Of a DNA stretch of 64,000 nucleotides, positions 12,716 through 22,959 are shown in pieces. The stretch spans positions 81,026,501 through 81,090,500 of the forward strand of contig NC_083703.1 of assembly GCF_033118175.1 (NCBI RefSeq). Direction: 5' to 3'. The first letter of the stretch is position 1. Every line of letters starts with the position of its first letter. A program made the position numbers and the translations under genes. Below the pieces are notes generated by a model. That model was not told the origin of the DNA. It ran no database searches and was given only the letters and a program-made list of their open reading frames with translations. This stretch comes from Dama dama. Lineage: Eukaryota; Chordata; Mammalia; Artiodactyla; Cervidae.

Positions 12716-13680
12716 TCTATTGTTTTGGGGGGCTGACCCTGAATCCTGACTTCAGGGATGGACATTATTTCCTAGGTTTGGCCACTTGATCTGTTCATGA
12801 ATGGTCTAAGTTGGTCAGATAAGACCTGAGTTAAGACTTCTGTTGGAATTATTGGCAAAAAGGTGCTTTAATTCCACCTGGGCTTAAAACTAAGAGAATG
12901 TTAATGTGAAGTTACCAGGGACTACTACAGAAAGGGGACCTATCCAAGAGTGAAGCCTACATGAAGTAAAGCAGAAAAAGAGATGAACTTGGTAGATATT
13001 GGTTTGAGCCCCTGTCCTGGAACCAGCCATGTCTGAACTAGATTTTTAAACCATATGAGCCAATAAATTCCTATTTTGCTTAAGTCAGTTTGAGTTCAGG
13101 TTCAAGAAGCAGGCAAGACAAATCTCAGCCATAAGGACCTAATAACTTGACCTAAGGTGAAAAGTAATCAGAGATAGAAAGGCCTTAGAGAAGGAGGGAC
13201 GTTCAAACACTGGTCCTCTGGCCTGTGGCTGTGGGATGTCACAATCACCCAGCCTCCCTGGACTCCAGCTTCCTTCCCAGTGTAGCAGGGGTGGGCTAAT
13301 AAAATTCAAGAATGCATTTGTGGAGTTGGTGGAGCCAAACTGCTTGGTTCAGATAATACAAAGCTTCCTCCATCCAGCATGTGTGCTCAGAAGCCAAGCT
13401 CCAGTGTGGAGGGAGCTCGTGGCAAAGAAATGATAAACTAGTACTCGCTGGTATTCACTGAATCCATGCCACATGCCTTCTGAAGCCTTTACCTGCACTG
13501 TCTTGCTTATTCCTCACAGAAGGGGCAGATATTACAGAGAAGGAAACGGGACACAGCCGACCAACCACTGGCTGTTACAAGAGCCCAGGAGTCCAGCCGC
13601 GGGCTCGTCTTCTTCCCAAACGGTGCAACCAACTAGTCCTGGGGGTTTGCCACCAAGAAACCCCTTCCAAAAGGTTTCTG
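12716..13680. other. Intergenic, possible ancient repeat
   Basis: The phrase GAGCCAATAAATTCCTATTT followed by GCTTAAGTCAGTTTGAGTTC (13059-13093) looks like an old mammalian repeat 3' end. No gene seen. Confidence 0.5.
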
Positions 13681-13726
13681 GGAATTTTACAAAGAGCAGT
13701 GGACATCCTGCTCTTTGTAAAATTCC

Positions 13727-13985
13727 TGGCACCCCACTCCAGTACTCTTGCCTGGGAAATCCCATGGACAGAGGAGCCTGGTAGGCTACAGTCCATGGGG
13801 TCGCTAAGAGTCGGACACGACTGAACGACTTCACTTTCCCTTTTCACTTTCGTGCACTGGAGAAGGAAATGACAACCCACTCCAGTGTTCTTGCCTGGAG
13901 AATCCCAGGGACGTGGGAGCCTGGTGGGCTGCCGTCTATGGGGTCGCACAGAGTCAGACACGACTGAAGTGACTTAGCAGTAGCA
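13727..13985 (+). mobile_element. BOV-A2 SINE dimer
   Basis: Two BovA units in tandem (body starts near 13732 and 13858) joined by a CACTTTC-rich linker. Imperfect direct repeats GCAGTGGACATCC (13696) and GCACTGGACATCC (13983) look like the target-site duplication. Confidence 0.88.
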
Positions 13986-14224
13986 CTGGACATCCATTTG
14001 GATAGGAGTTTTTTAACCTCATAAATATGTTCAAGGCACCAGAAGAGGCAAAAATAAGCCAAACGCAAACTTTCCTCAGCATCTTCCCCTTAGATACAGA
14101 AAAACAAATCATAAACTATGCTCAGTAATGAACTGGTAGCCTTAAGGGGCCCCAGAGCAGACCTTGAATCAGCTGGGATTTCAGGTCCCGCCCGTGGGGG
14201 GAGGGGAAGACTCCTGCAGAGAAT

Positions 14225-14480
14225 GTGCCAGAAGAATGAGGAGGAGAGAGATGGGGGGCAGGATGGGGAAAGGAGAGAATGAAACAAAGATTGTGAAGGA
14301 GTGAGCGGGTGGAGGGAGAAATAGAAGTTGAGAGAGAGATGGGGAGAGGGGAGAGATGGGGCGAGGTGGGGGGAGGGGAGAGATGGGGGAGAGGCTGGGG
14401 GAGGGGAGGGATGGGGGAGTGGTGGGGGGGAGGGGAGGGATGGGGGAGTGGTGGTGGGTAGAGAAAGGCTGAAAGAGAGA
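14225..14480 (+). repeat. G-rich purine minisatellite
   Basis: An almost uninterrupted purine run of degenerate GGGGAGAGATGGGG and GAGGGATGGGGGAGTGGTGG units, some about 27 bp apart. Multiple G-runs could form G-quadruplex or triplex DNA. It abuts the CpG island to the right. The open frames across it on both strands follow from composition. Confidence 0.8.
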
Positions 14481-14559
14481 GATGCTGGATGGACAGGTAG
14501 GTGCTGCGCTGTGGGCATGCGGTCCGGGAGGGCAGCTAAGCACGGCCTGGCCCTGGTTC

Positions 14560-15250
14560 CTGCAGCCGCCCCTGCCGGCCCCACCATCTTGTTCCCCGGC
14601 AGGTGTGTGAGACCAAGGCTGGGTTCAGGGCGCCTCCAAAGAGCGGACCCCGCGTCGGGCGAGGAGCTCCCGGGGGCGGCCCGCTGGCCCCAGGCCAGCT
14701 CGCGCGGCTGCGCGGACGCAGGGAGCACGGCTCGGGCCGCCCTCCTCAGTTCTGCAAAATGGTGTCCGCGCCGCGGGCCGCGGAGGCTGAGGCACTGCGC
14801 GCCGCGGGGTTGCGGCTCCCCGCACGCCGCCTGCGCCCCGCGGCTCTCGTCTCCACGCCCGGACGCCGTGTCCTCAGAGTGACCTGTGCTATCTGGGGCC
14901 TCGGACTGCTGCTCACAAAGAAGTCACACTGAAAGGGAGAGTGTCCCTCACGCCGGTGTCGTCTTTACCGAGAAGAGGAAACGCAGGTGCCCTCTGCTGG
15001 GCGGGACAGGCGGGGCCGAGGCGGGGAGTGCAGGGGGCTGAGGGCGGGGCCTGGGCGCCGGGCCGAGACGGAGGCGGGGCCTGGGCGCGGTGGGCGGGGC
15101 CTTGGTGTCAGTCCCTGAGTTAAAGGCGGGGCCTGGGCGCGATGGGCGGGGCCTTAGCGCCGCTCCCCGAAATAGAGGCGGAGCCGAGAGCCAGGGTCCA
15201 GATATAGAGGTGGGGCCTGTGCTCGATGGGCGGGGCCTCCCCACCCCTCA
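14560..15250. promoter_or_regulatory. CpG island with clustered GC boxes, possible promoter
   Basis: GC-rich sequence with many CpG dinucleotides, in sharp contrast to the AT-richer surroundings. Between about 15010 and 15240 the core GGCGGGGCC recurs at least six times (near 15042, 15072, 15091, 15124, 15144, 15228), often as GGCGGGGCCTGGGCGC, in imperfect units roughly 50 bp long. These match Sp1/KLF-type GC boxes. No coding exon is convincing here. It could be a promoter of an unannotated noncoding RNA or a regulatory element. Confidence 0.55.
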
Positions 15251-15689
15251 CTTTCTTGTGTGACCCGCTCCCACCCTACAGGGCAAATGGGGTCAAGCTG
15301 AGTTTTTTCCGAAAGGGGAACTAAAAACCAAAACTGAAACTGCTTTACAAGTAAATCATTCACTTTGAGAGAACTGAAAATTTCTTCACTGGGATTTTTT
15401 TTTTCCCCCTGTCGATAAATGTTGAATTTCACAGGTGCCAGAGAAGCAGGGAAAAGGCAGGGGTCTTGCGGGACACTGCCAACTTGTTCATCAAAGCGAA
15501 GGGTTTGGGGTCTCAGGGAGGTCCTGGCAAAGACTGTAGCTGCACCAGGCCGGCGGGGGCTTCGAGGAGATGGTGGCGAAATTCCTGTCCATTCATAAAT
15601 TATTATTGACACTTTGAGAATAAAAGAGGTGTTATTAATGATTACAACATGTCAATACGACTAATTCTGGAGTGTGCCAGGCAAGGCAG

Positions 15690-15850
15690 ACTCTTTAGCT
15701 CAGCATTGTCCAAAAAGAACTTAACACGATGATAAAAATGTTCTAGATCTGTGCTGTCCAATAGGGTAACACCAGCCCTACATGGCTACTGACTATTTGA
15801 AGTGTGGCAAATACAATCTAGCTGATTACTTTGTCCTTTAATTTTTGTTA
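15690..15850 (+). mobile_element. hAT-type MER DNA transposon remnant
   Basis: Contains CTGTGCTGTCCAATAGGGTA and CTACATGGCTACTGACTATT, typical of a non-autonomous mammalian DNA transposon. The family name is not certain. Confidence 0.55.
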
Positions 15851-15865
15851 ATTTAAATTTATTTA

Positions 15866-15980
15866 TTTATTTTTTAGCTCCACTTCAGGGCCTGCAGGAC
15901 TTTAGTTCTCTCACCAGGGGTCCTATCAGGGGCCCCCTGTAGTAGAAGGGTGGAGTCTTAACCACTGGACTGCCAGGGAA
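15866..15980 (-). mobile_element. CHR-type tRNA-derived SINE
   Basis: Reverse complement of a CHR SINE, ending in the head sequence CTTAACCACTGGACTGCCAG on plus. Confidence 0.7.
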
Positions 15981-16014
15981 AGTTATTTAAATTTAAACAT
16001 GGTTGCATGTGTCT

Positions 16015-16228
16015 AGTGGTGGTGCTAGTGGTAAAGAACACACCTCCCAATGCAGGAGACATGAGAGACACGGGTTCGGTCCCTAGGTTGGGAAGATCTC
16101 CTGGAGGAGGGCATAGCAACCCACTCCAATATTCTTGCCTGGAGAATCTCTTGGACAGAGGAACCTGGCAGGCTACAGTCCACAGGGTCGCAAAGAGTTG
16201 GACACGACTGAAGTGACTTAGCACACAC
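16015..16228 (+). mobile_element. Bov-tA SINE
   Basis: GGTGGTGCTAGTGGTAAAGA head followed by the BovA body. First of three same-strand Bov-tA copies within 800 bp. Confidence 0.9.
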
Positions 16229-16239
16229 TCACAGTGACT

Positions 16240-16450
16240 AACGGTTTTCCTGGTAGCTCAGCCGGTAAAGAATCCACCTGCCAATGCAGGAGGCCCAGGT
16301 TCCATCCCTGGGTCATTAAGATCCCCTGGAGAAGGAAATGGCAATCCACTCCAGTACTCTTGCCTGGGAAATCCCATGGACAGAGGAGCCTGGCCGGCTA
16401 CAGTCCATGGGGTCGCAAGAGTCAGACATGACTTAGCAACTAAACCACCA
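16240..16450 (+). mobile_element. Bov-tA SINE
   Basis: Head CCTGGTAGCTCAGCCGGTAA and body ending GTCAGACATGACTTAGCAAC. It nearly abuts the preceding copy. Confidence 0.9.
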
Positions 16451-16590
16451 CCACTAGTGGCTAACATACTAGACAGCAGAGCTCTGGTCATACTACTCGT
16501 AGCCGAAGACCAGAACCCTGGTGATAGCAGCTAAGTCCTCGGGCACAAGACTTGTAAGACAGGCTCTCTGTAAGAACTGGTTGAATGAAT

Positions 16591-16800
16591 AGGTGGTGCT
16601 AGTGGTAAAGAACCTGCCCCCCAATGCAGGAGGCATTAGAGATGCAGGTTTGATCCCTGGGTTGGGAAGATCCCCTGGAGGAGAGCATGACAACCCACTC
16701 CAGTATTCTTGCCTGGAGAATCCCATGGGCAGAGCAGCCTGGTGGCCTACAGTTCATGGGGTCACAAAGAGTCGGACACGACTGAAGTGACTGAGCACAA
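16591..16800 (+). mobile_element. Bov-tA SINE with target-site duplication
   Basis: Flanked by near-identical 20-mers beginning TAAGAACTGGTTGAA at 16571 and TAAGAATTGGTTGAA at 16801. Confidence 0.92.
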
Positions 16801-16820
16801 TAAGAATTGGTTGAACAAAT

Positions 16821-18111
16821 AAAAGCTTAATAATCAAGTCACTGTGCTCCATGTCTGCAGTGGCATAAACTCAGAACACTTCTCAGAGACTTCCAGGAAC
16901 TTGGAGAAATACAGCTTCGCCTGGGAGAGCCGAGATCCCAGTGACATTTCCTGTCCAGTGTCCGGGGCTAACCCCAGGTCTTGAGAGCCCACCTTGGCAT
17001 ATGGCACTGCCTTCAGCACTTGGAAAGGTCAGCTGCTGCTTGTTCCAACACTTACCTGGGAGCGTCCCAAAAGCTGGCAGAGTGTCCACATGATCAGAAA
17101 AGGCCTTTTGCCTTTGAGGTTTCACCAACAACTTTTAAAATCTCTCCAGTTGTCTCTTGGTGTTATAGATTTGGAAAGCGGCATTTTTGTTTCTAATTAT
17201 AAATTCCTAGGTGATGTCATTCAGTCCCCAAACACCCACTGGGGCAAGGCTCAATAGAGAAAGACAGTATGCTAACAAGTTATCTGGAGGTGTCAGAAAG
17301 AAATGAGGAAAAACAGTACAGTTTGGGGAAATGTTTTCCAGGCTGCTTTCTGGTTTTAGCAACTGCACTGGAGGAGATAAGATACACATGGCTTTTATAA
17401 GGAGGCAGCGGAATCTCCAGGGGACATGAGGCAGGAAAAAAGAATCAGGCTGAAAGCATCCGATCATCACATATTCACTGAGAAACATTACAATATAGCA
17501 AAAGAAGCTCTTCAGGGAAGGGCTCCTATGGGGACCTCTGGGGCCAAGATTCAGTGCGCTCTGGGACAACTTGACTTCAACTCGATGGTATTTGAATAAT
17601 CTGCCAGGGAGAAAGCAGATATAGCACACACGGTCACAGTGAGCGTTGAAACTCTCAGTTTGACAATGAGTAATGATCAGCCATGCCCAGAGGCCAGGCC
17701 AACACTCTCTCAGAAACAAGCAGGGAATTGAAGCAATTATTCAGTTATCCATGGACATAGCTACTGGCCAGGGCTGCATCCCCGATTTAGCCCAGAAACA
17801 GTAAGACTATTATAAGCTGTTTGCAATGTGTGGGTCTATCTTGAATTTATTAAGGAAAGGAGATTACAGAAAAATCCATAATGTTGTTGGGAGTGCAGTA
17901 AGACTGAGTCACACAGTCAGTGAAGTGGGAGGTTGAGGGCCTCTTGCCACTGAAAGGAACATCTTGCTTTTGGCCAAAATGGAAATAAAGATTTGGGTTT
18001 AGATATTTCAGATGGTCATTTCTTCACGTCACCCTTTATTATATGCGTGGTTGCTAAATTTCACATCGGATTGCATTTGTGGCCAAAAAGACAGAAAATG
18101 TTGAAACAGGA
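16821..18111. other. Intergenic, nothing recognised
   Basis: An open frame of 170 codons on the minus strand (17719-17207) has no recognisable domain, and I see no splice or promoter support. Confidence 0.5.
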
Positions 18112-18775
18112 CATTGTTCAGTTGTTTAATCACTAAGTCATGTCCAGCTCTTTGCAACCCCATGGACTGCAGCAAGCCAGGCTTCTCTGTCCTTCACTGT
18201 CTCCCAGAGTTTGCTCAAACTCCTGTTCTTTGAGTTAGTGATGCCATCCAACCATCTCATCGTCTGTCATCCCCTTCTCCTCCTGCCCTCAATCTTTCCC
18301 AGTTTCAGGGTCTTTTCCAATGAGTCCGTTCTTCGCATCAGGTAGCCAAAGTATTGAAGCTTCAGCTTCAGCCTCAGTCCTTTCTATGAATATTCAGGGT
18401 TGATTTCCATTAAGATTGGCTGGTTTGATCTCCCTGCTGTCCAAGGGACTCTCAAGAGTCTTCTCCAGCACCATAGTTCAAAGGCATCAATTGTTCAGCT
18501 CTCAGCTTTCTTTATGGTCCAACTCTCACATCCATACGTGACTACTGGAAAAACCATAGCTTTGACTATCTATACTGACCTTTGTCAGCAAAGGGATGTC
18601 TCAGCCTTTTAATTCGCTGTCTAGTTTTGTCATAGCTTTCCTTCCAAGGAGCAAGCATCTTTTAATTTCATGGCTGCAGTCACCGTCTGCAGTGATTTTT
18701 GGAGCCTAAGAAAATAAAATCTGTCACTGTTTCCACTTCTTCCCCATATATTTGCCATAAAGTGATGGGATCTGG

Positions 18776-18990
18776 GGCTTCCCAGGTGGTGCTAGCGGTA
18801 AAGAACCCTCATGCCAATGCAGGAGACAAGAGAGATGGGATTTCAGTCCTTGGGTTGGAAAGATTCCTCAGGAGGAGAGCATGGCACCCCACTCCAGTAT
18901 TCTTGCATGGAGAATTCCTTGGATAGAGGAGCCTGGTGGGCTACAGTCCATAGGGTTGCAAAGGGTCAGACATGACTGAAGTGACTTAAC
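18776..18990 (+). mobile_element. Bov-tA SINE inside BovB
   Basis: GGCTTCCCAGGTGGTGCTAG head and full body inserted in a minus-strand BovB. GATGGGA occurs on both sides. Confidence 0.9.
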
Positions 18991-19231
18991 ACTCATGCAT
19001 GCATGATGGGACCAGATGCCATGATCTTAAGTTTTTTAATGTTTTAAGCCAACTTTTTTACTCTCCTCTTTCACCCTCATCAAGAAGCTCTCTAGTTTCT
19101 CTTTGCTTTCTGCCATTTAGAATGGTATCATCTGCACATCTGAGGTTGTTGATATATCTCCCAGCAATCTTGATTCCAGCTTGTGATTCATCCAGCCAGG
19201 TGTTTCTCATGATGTACTCTGCATATAAGTT

Positions 19232-19303
19232 AATGGGAAGTCTGGCGTGCTGTAGTCCATGGGGTCACAAAGAGTCAGATCCAACTTAGCGCCTGAACAA
19301 CAA
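19232..19303 (+). mobile_element. BovA-like SINE fragment inside BovB
   Basis: CTGTAGTCCATGGGGTCACA and a GAGTCAGATCC terminus interrupt the BovB sequence; only about 70 bp of the SINE remain. Confidence 0.7.
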
Positions 19304-19729
19304 AGCAGAGTGACAATATATAGCCTCGATGTCCTCCTTTCCCAATTTTGAACCAGTCCCTTGTTCCATGTCCGGTTCTATCTCTTGCTTCTTGACCTGC
19401 ATACAGGTTTCTCAGGATATAGGTAAGGTGGTCTGGTATTGCCATCTCTATGAATTTTCCAGTTTGTTGTGATCCATATAGTCAAGGCTTTAGTGTGGTC
19501 AATAAATCAGAAGATGTTTTTCTGGAATTCTCTTGCATTTTCTGTGATCCAACGAATGTTGGCAGTTTGATTTCTGGTTCCTCTGTCTTTTCTAAATTTT
19601 TGAAATACTATGAATAAAGTAATATTATTTCAGCTGTTCCTTAATTAGCCCCTTCTGATGACTTTTGGTGGCTGGAAAGAGGGGGAAATGTTTTACTCCC
19701 CCCTTTATTTCCTCCCTTCAAAGTAGCTT

Positions 19730-19935
19730 TGCATGTCACTCAGTTGTGTCTGACATTTTGAGACCCCCCTTGGACTATAGCCCACCAGGCTCCTCTCTCC
19801 ATGGGATCCTCCAGGCAAGTATATTGGAGTGGGTAGCCATTCCCTTCTCCAGGGGATCTTCCCAACCCAGGGATTGCAGCCAGGTATCCCACATTGCAGG
19901 CAGATTCTTTCCTGTCTAAGCCACTAGGGAAGCCC
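19730..19935 (-). mobile_element. Bov-tA SINE
   Basis: Reverse-complement BovA body (CCACCAGGCTCCTCTCTCCA) and tRNA-like head ending AGCCACTAGGGAAGCCC. Confidence 0.88.
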
Positions 19936-20221
19936 CAAAATATAGTTTACCTACCTATCAAAGAAAACCCAAATATCAACAGCTTAAATAAGATTTATTT
20001 TTTCCATTTAGTAAGAAATTCAGAAGCATGGGTGTAGTATAGATTTTAAGACCAAAATTTTGGGTCTTATTCTCCTAGTCACATAGTTTTTCAGTTGGCA
20101 GAAAAGGAGAATGGAAAAAGAGATTAGCCGAGACTTGACCACTCCTCCCTATCCCATCCCCCAACTTTAAGGAACTTTTTGGGAAGCGCACCCAATGACT
20201 TCCGACATTTCATTGCAAGTG

Positions 20222-20402
20222 AAAAGTGTAAGTGAAAGTGGCTCAGTCGTGTCCGACTCTTTGTGACCCCAAGGAGGAATTCTCCAGGCCAGAATACTGC
20301 AGTGGGTAGCCTTCCCTTTCTCCAGGGAATCTTCCCAACCCAGGGATCGAACCCAGGTTTCCCACATTGCAGGAGGATTCTTTACCAGCTGAGCTTTCAT
20401 TG
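20222..20402 (-). mobile_element. Bov-tA SINE, internal deletion
   Basis: Reverse-complement body and head (TTTACCAGCTGAGCTTTCAT). About 25 bp around the usual CACCAGGCTCCTCTGTCC are missing near 20270. Confidence 0.85.
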
Positions 20403-21714
20403 GCCAGCATCAATGAAGTGTTCAAAGGCCAGGTCTACTTGATAAGGAAGCTGGGAAATGTAGTTTCTAAAGCTGAAGTTTTTAAAGCCTCCCCTCCCAT
20501 TAAAGTTGATATTCTGTTAATAAGAATATTATTAACAGAATAATATGGCTAGGCATTGAGTAGGCTTGACCACTTCAAAGCATCTTAAAACAAATTAAAA
20601 CAAAATTTTTATCTACTTTTGCAAAAGTAATATTGATTGTCTTTATGAATGACATTTATAAGTCCCACATAGAAAGACACAGCTCGTGCCTACTATTAAA
20701 TACATATATCAAGGCAGAAAACCAGTTAGTTAAGACGAGTGTGTGTGTCTCCCTGGAGGTGGCTGCATTCTTGCTGTGTGATTGGCCTCGGGACGTGCCT
20801 CCTGGGGTTCTACAGGAGGTAGGTGTGACTTCGTCTGTCAGCCCCTCTGTCTTCTTCCATTAGGGCCTGAGCTGAATGGGATCCTCCTGAGAACTAACTT
20901 CTGTAGGAGTTTCTTAAGCCTGAAACATACCATCTAGAGCAAGTTCAACTTCATTAGTGATTTGAGGAGAGATTTATTGAGCCAGAGGGAAGAGGTCTGT
21001 GAATAGAGTGTGTCTACGTTGGTTAAGTAACTAAGACAGTCACGGTGTTTGAGTGGTTTTTAGGTTCCGGTCTGAAACAATTTCTCTGTGAGTCAGAAGG
21101 AAAAAAAGAAGTTGAAGGGAGAGGCTGGGAATCGGGGCTAGGGGACGAGGGGCCACATGTGCAGGGTCTGACGAACACATTAACAGGTTGAGCTTCAGCC
21201 TGTGGCTCTGGGCTTAGAGACTCTTCAGGGCCAGGCAGGAACGTGGGGCCATGAGGCTGGTCAGGTCGGCAAAAGAGGGGCAGAGGCAGAGCCCCCAGCT
21301 CCCCATGGTGACAGTCACTGCTGGGCTCCAACCAGTTAGTTCCACGTGAAACTGCAGACCCAGTTCTGCTGGTGAGGCGGATGGTTCAGGAGAAGCCCAA
21401 TATCTGAATGTTTACATGAAATCGGATTTGATTATGTGGAGTCAGACTCTATGAAGTTGGGCAAAGCGCTGATCAAACGTGGCTGCATCTGGCGCCTTGG
21501 TGAGCAGCGTGGTGCTCGTGAGACTCTGAGGAGGGGTGCGGGGCACCGAGGATGGTCTGAGATGGCAGAGCGGGAGCACAAAGGCGGGGCCAGCCAGGTC
21601 CTCCCCGACGGCAGGAAGGCCGCGGGGATGCGCTCGTCCCAGCACTAACACCGTGAGGCACCGCCTCACACTGGTCTGAAGGGCCAGCTTTAAAGTCCAC
21701 AGATAATAGATGCT

Positions 21715-22500
21715 GGACAGGTGTGAGAAAGGGGGCCCTCCTGCACTGTTGGTGGGAGTGTACATTGGTACGGCCACTATGGAGAACAGTGTGCAGTTTC
21801 CTCAAAAAACTAAAACTAGAGCTACTATCTGATCTAACCATCTCAGTCTTGGGCAAAAATCCAGAAAAGATGAAAACTCTCATTCAGAAAGATACATGTA
21901 CCCCAGTGTTCATAGCAGCACTGTTTACAATAGCCAAAATATAGAAACAATCCAAGTGCCATATATATATATATATATATGTATAGACACACACACACAC
22001 ACTGGAATATTACTCAACCATTAAAAAAATGGAAGCATTGCCATTTGCAGCAACATTGGGTGGACTAAAGAGTGTCATACTAAGTGAAGCAAGTCAGACA
22101 GAGAAAGGCACTATATGACATCACTCATATGTGGAATCTAAAACGTAATACAAATGAATCTGCATTCAAAGCAGACTCACAGACATAGAAAATAACTTAT
22201 GGTTACCAGAGGGGAAAGGCAGGGGTGGAGGGGTAAATTAGGAGTATGGGATTAACAGATAGAAAGTACTGTACGTAAGATAGATAAGTGACTATTTACT
22301 TAACTAGTTGTTTTTATTTAACTATTTAACTAAGGAAGTAAAAATAGATAAGGGTTTACTGTATAGCTCAGGGAACAATATTTCGTATCTGGCAATAACT
22401 TACATTAGAAAATCATCTGAAAAAACATATAACTGAATCACTTTGCCATATACCTGGAACTAACACAATACTGTAAGTCAAGTATATTCCAGTTTTTGAA
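21715..22500 (+). mobile_element. L1 3' end (ORF2 tail and 3' UTR)
   Basis: Begins with a conserved L1 phrase encoding KGALLHCWWECTLVRPLWRT and runs through the ORF2 end to an A-rich 3' region. It is interrupted by an AT/CA microsatellite at 21961-22002. Only about 73 codons remain open. Confidence 0.82.
21961..22002. repeat. (AT)n and (CA)n compound microsatellite within L1
   Basis: About ten AT units, a short GTATAGA spacer, then CA units. Confidence 0.9.
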
Positions 22501-22652
22501 GAGGCAGTAGAAGGGGTGGTACTCCCGCACGCTGTGACCGGAGAGCTCAGCGTAGGACTGGGTAGGCTGCTCCTGTCGGCTGCCGCCGCCTCGGGATAAG
22601 CGCTAGTCAACGTGTGAGAACATAAGCAGGGAAAAGGACTCACCTGGCGGCC

Positions 22653-22950
22653 ATCCTAAAGGAAACTAACCCTGAATATTCGTTGGAAGGACTGATGCTG
22701 AAGCTCCAATACTTTGGCCACCTGATGCGTACAGCTGACTCAGTGGAAAAGACCCTGATGGTAGGAGAGACTGAAGGAGAAATGAGAAGGGGGCGACAGA
22801 GGATGAGATGGTTGGATGGCATCACCGACTCAATGGACATGAATCCGAGCAAACTCTGGGAGTCAGTGGAGGACAGAGGAGCCTGGCGTGCTGCGTTCAT
22901 GGGGTCGCAAAGACTTGGGCACCTCTCAGCAACTGAACCACCACCACAGC
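22653..22950 (+). mobile_element. BovB LINE 3' end
   Basis: Encodes the conserved BovB tail EGLMLKLQYFGHLMRTADSV and RRGRQRMRWLDGITDSMDMN and then the SINE-like terminus CAAAGACTTGGGCACC. 5' truncated. Confidence 0.88.
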
Positions 22951-22959
22951 AGAGTGGCC

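Larger units (their letters stand above)
18112..19600 (-). mobile_element. BovB LINE interrupted by SINE insertions
   Basis: Reverse-complement BovB from its 3' end (near 18112) to the RT region near 19600. A plus-strand Bov-tA interrupts it at 18776-18990 and a shorter BovA-like piece at 19232-19303. The sequence at 19150-19105 again encodes a CADD version of the catalytic box. No long open frame survives. Confidence 0.88.

Noticed and set aside
14090..14882. Open frames of 120-212 codons across the purine tract and CpG island
   Set aside because: Low-complexity Ser/Pro/Leu or Gly/Arg translations on both strands, no domain, and no splice support.
14761..14932. Short protein starting MVSAPRAAEAEALRAAG in the CpG island
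   Set aside because: No homology recognised, and it ends in sequence that looks like ordinary flank. It could only be supported by transcript data.
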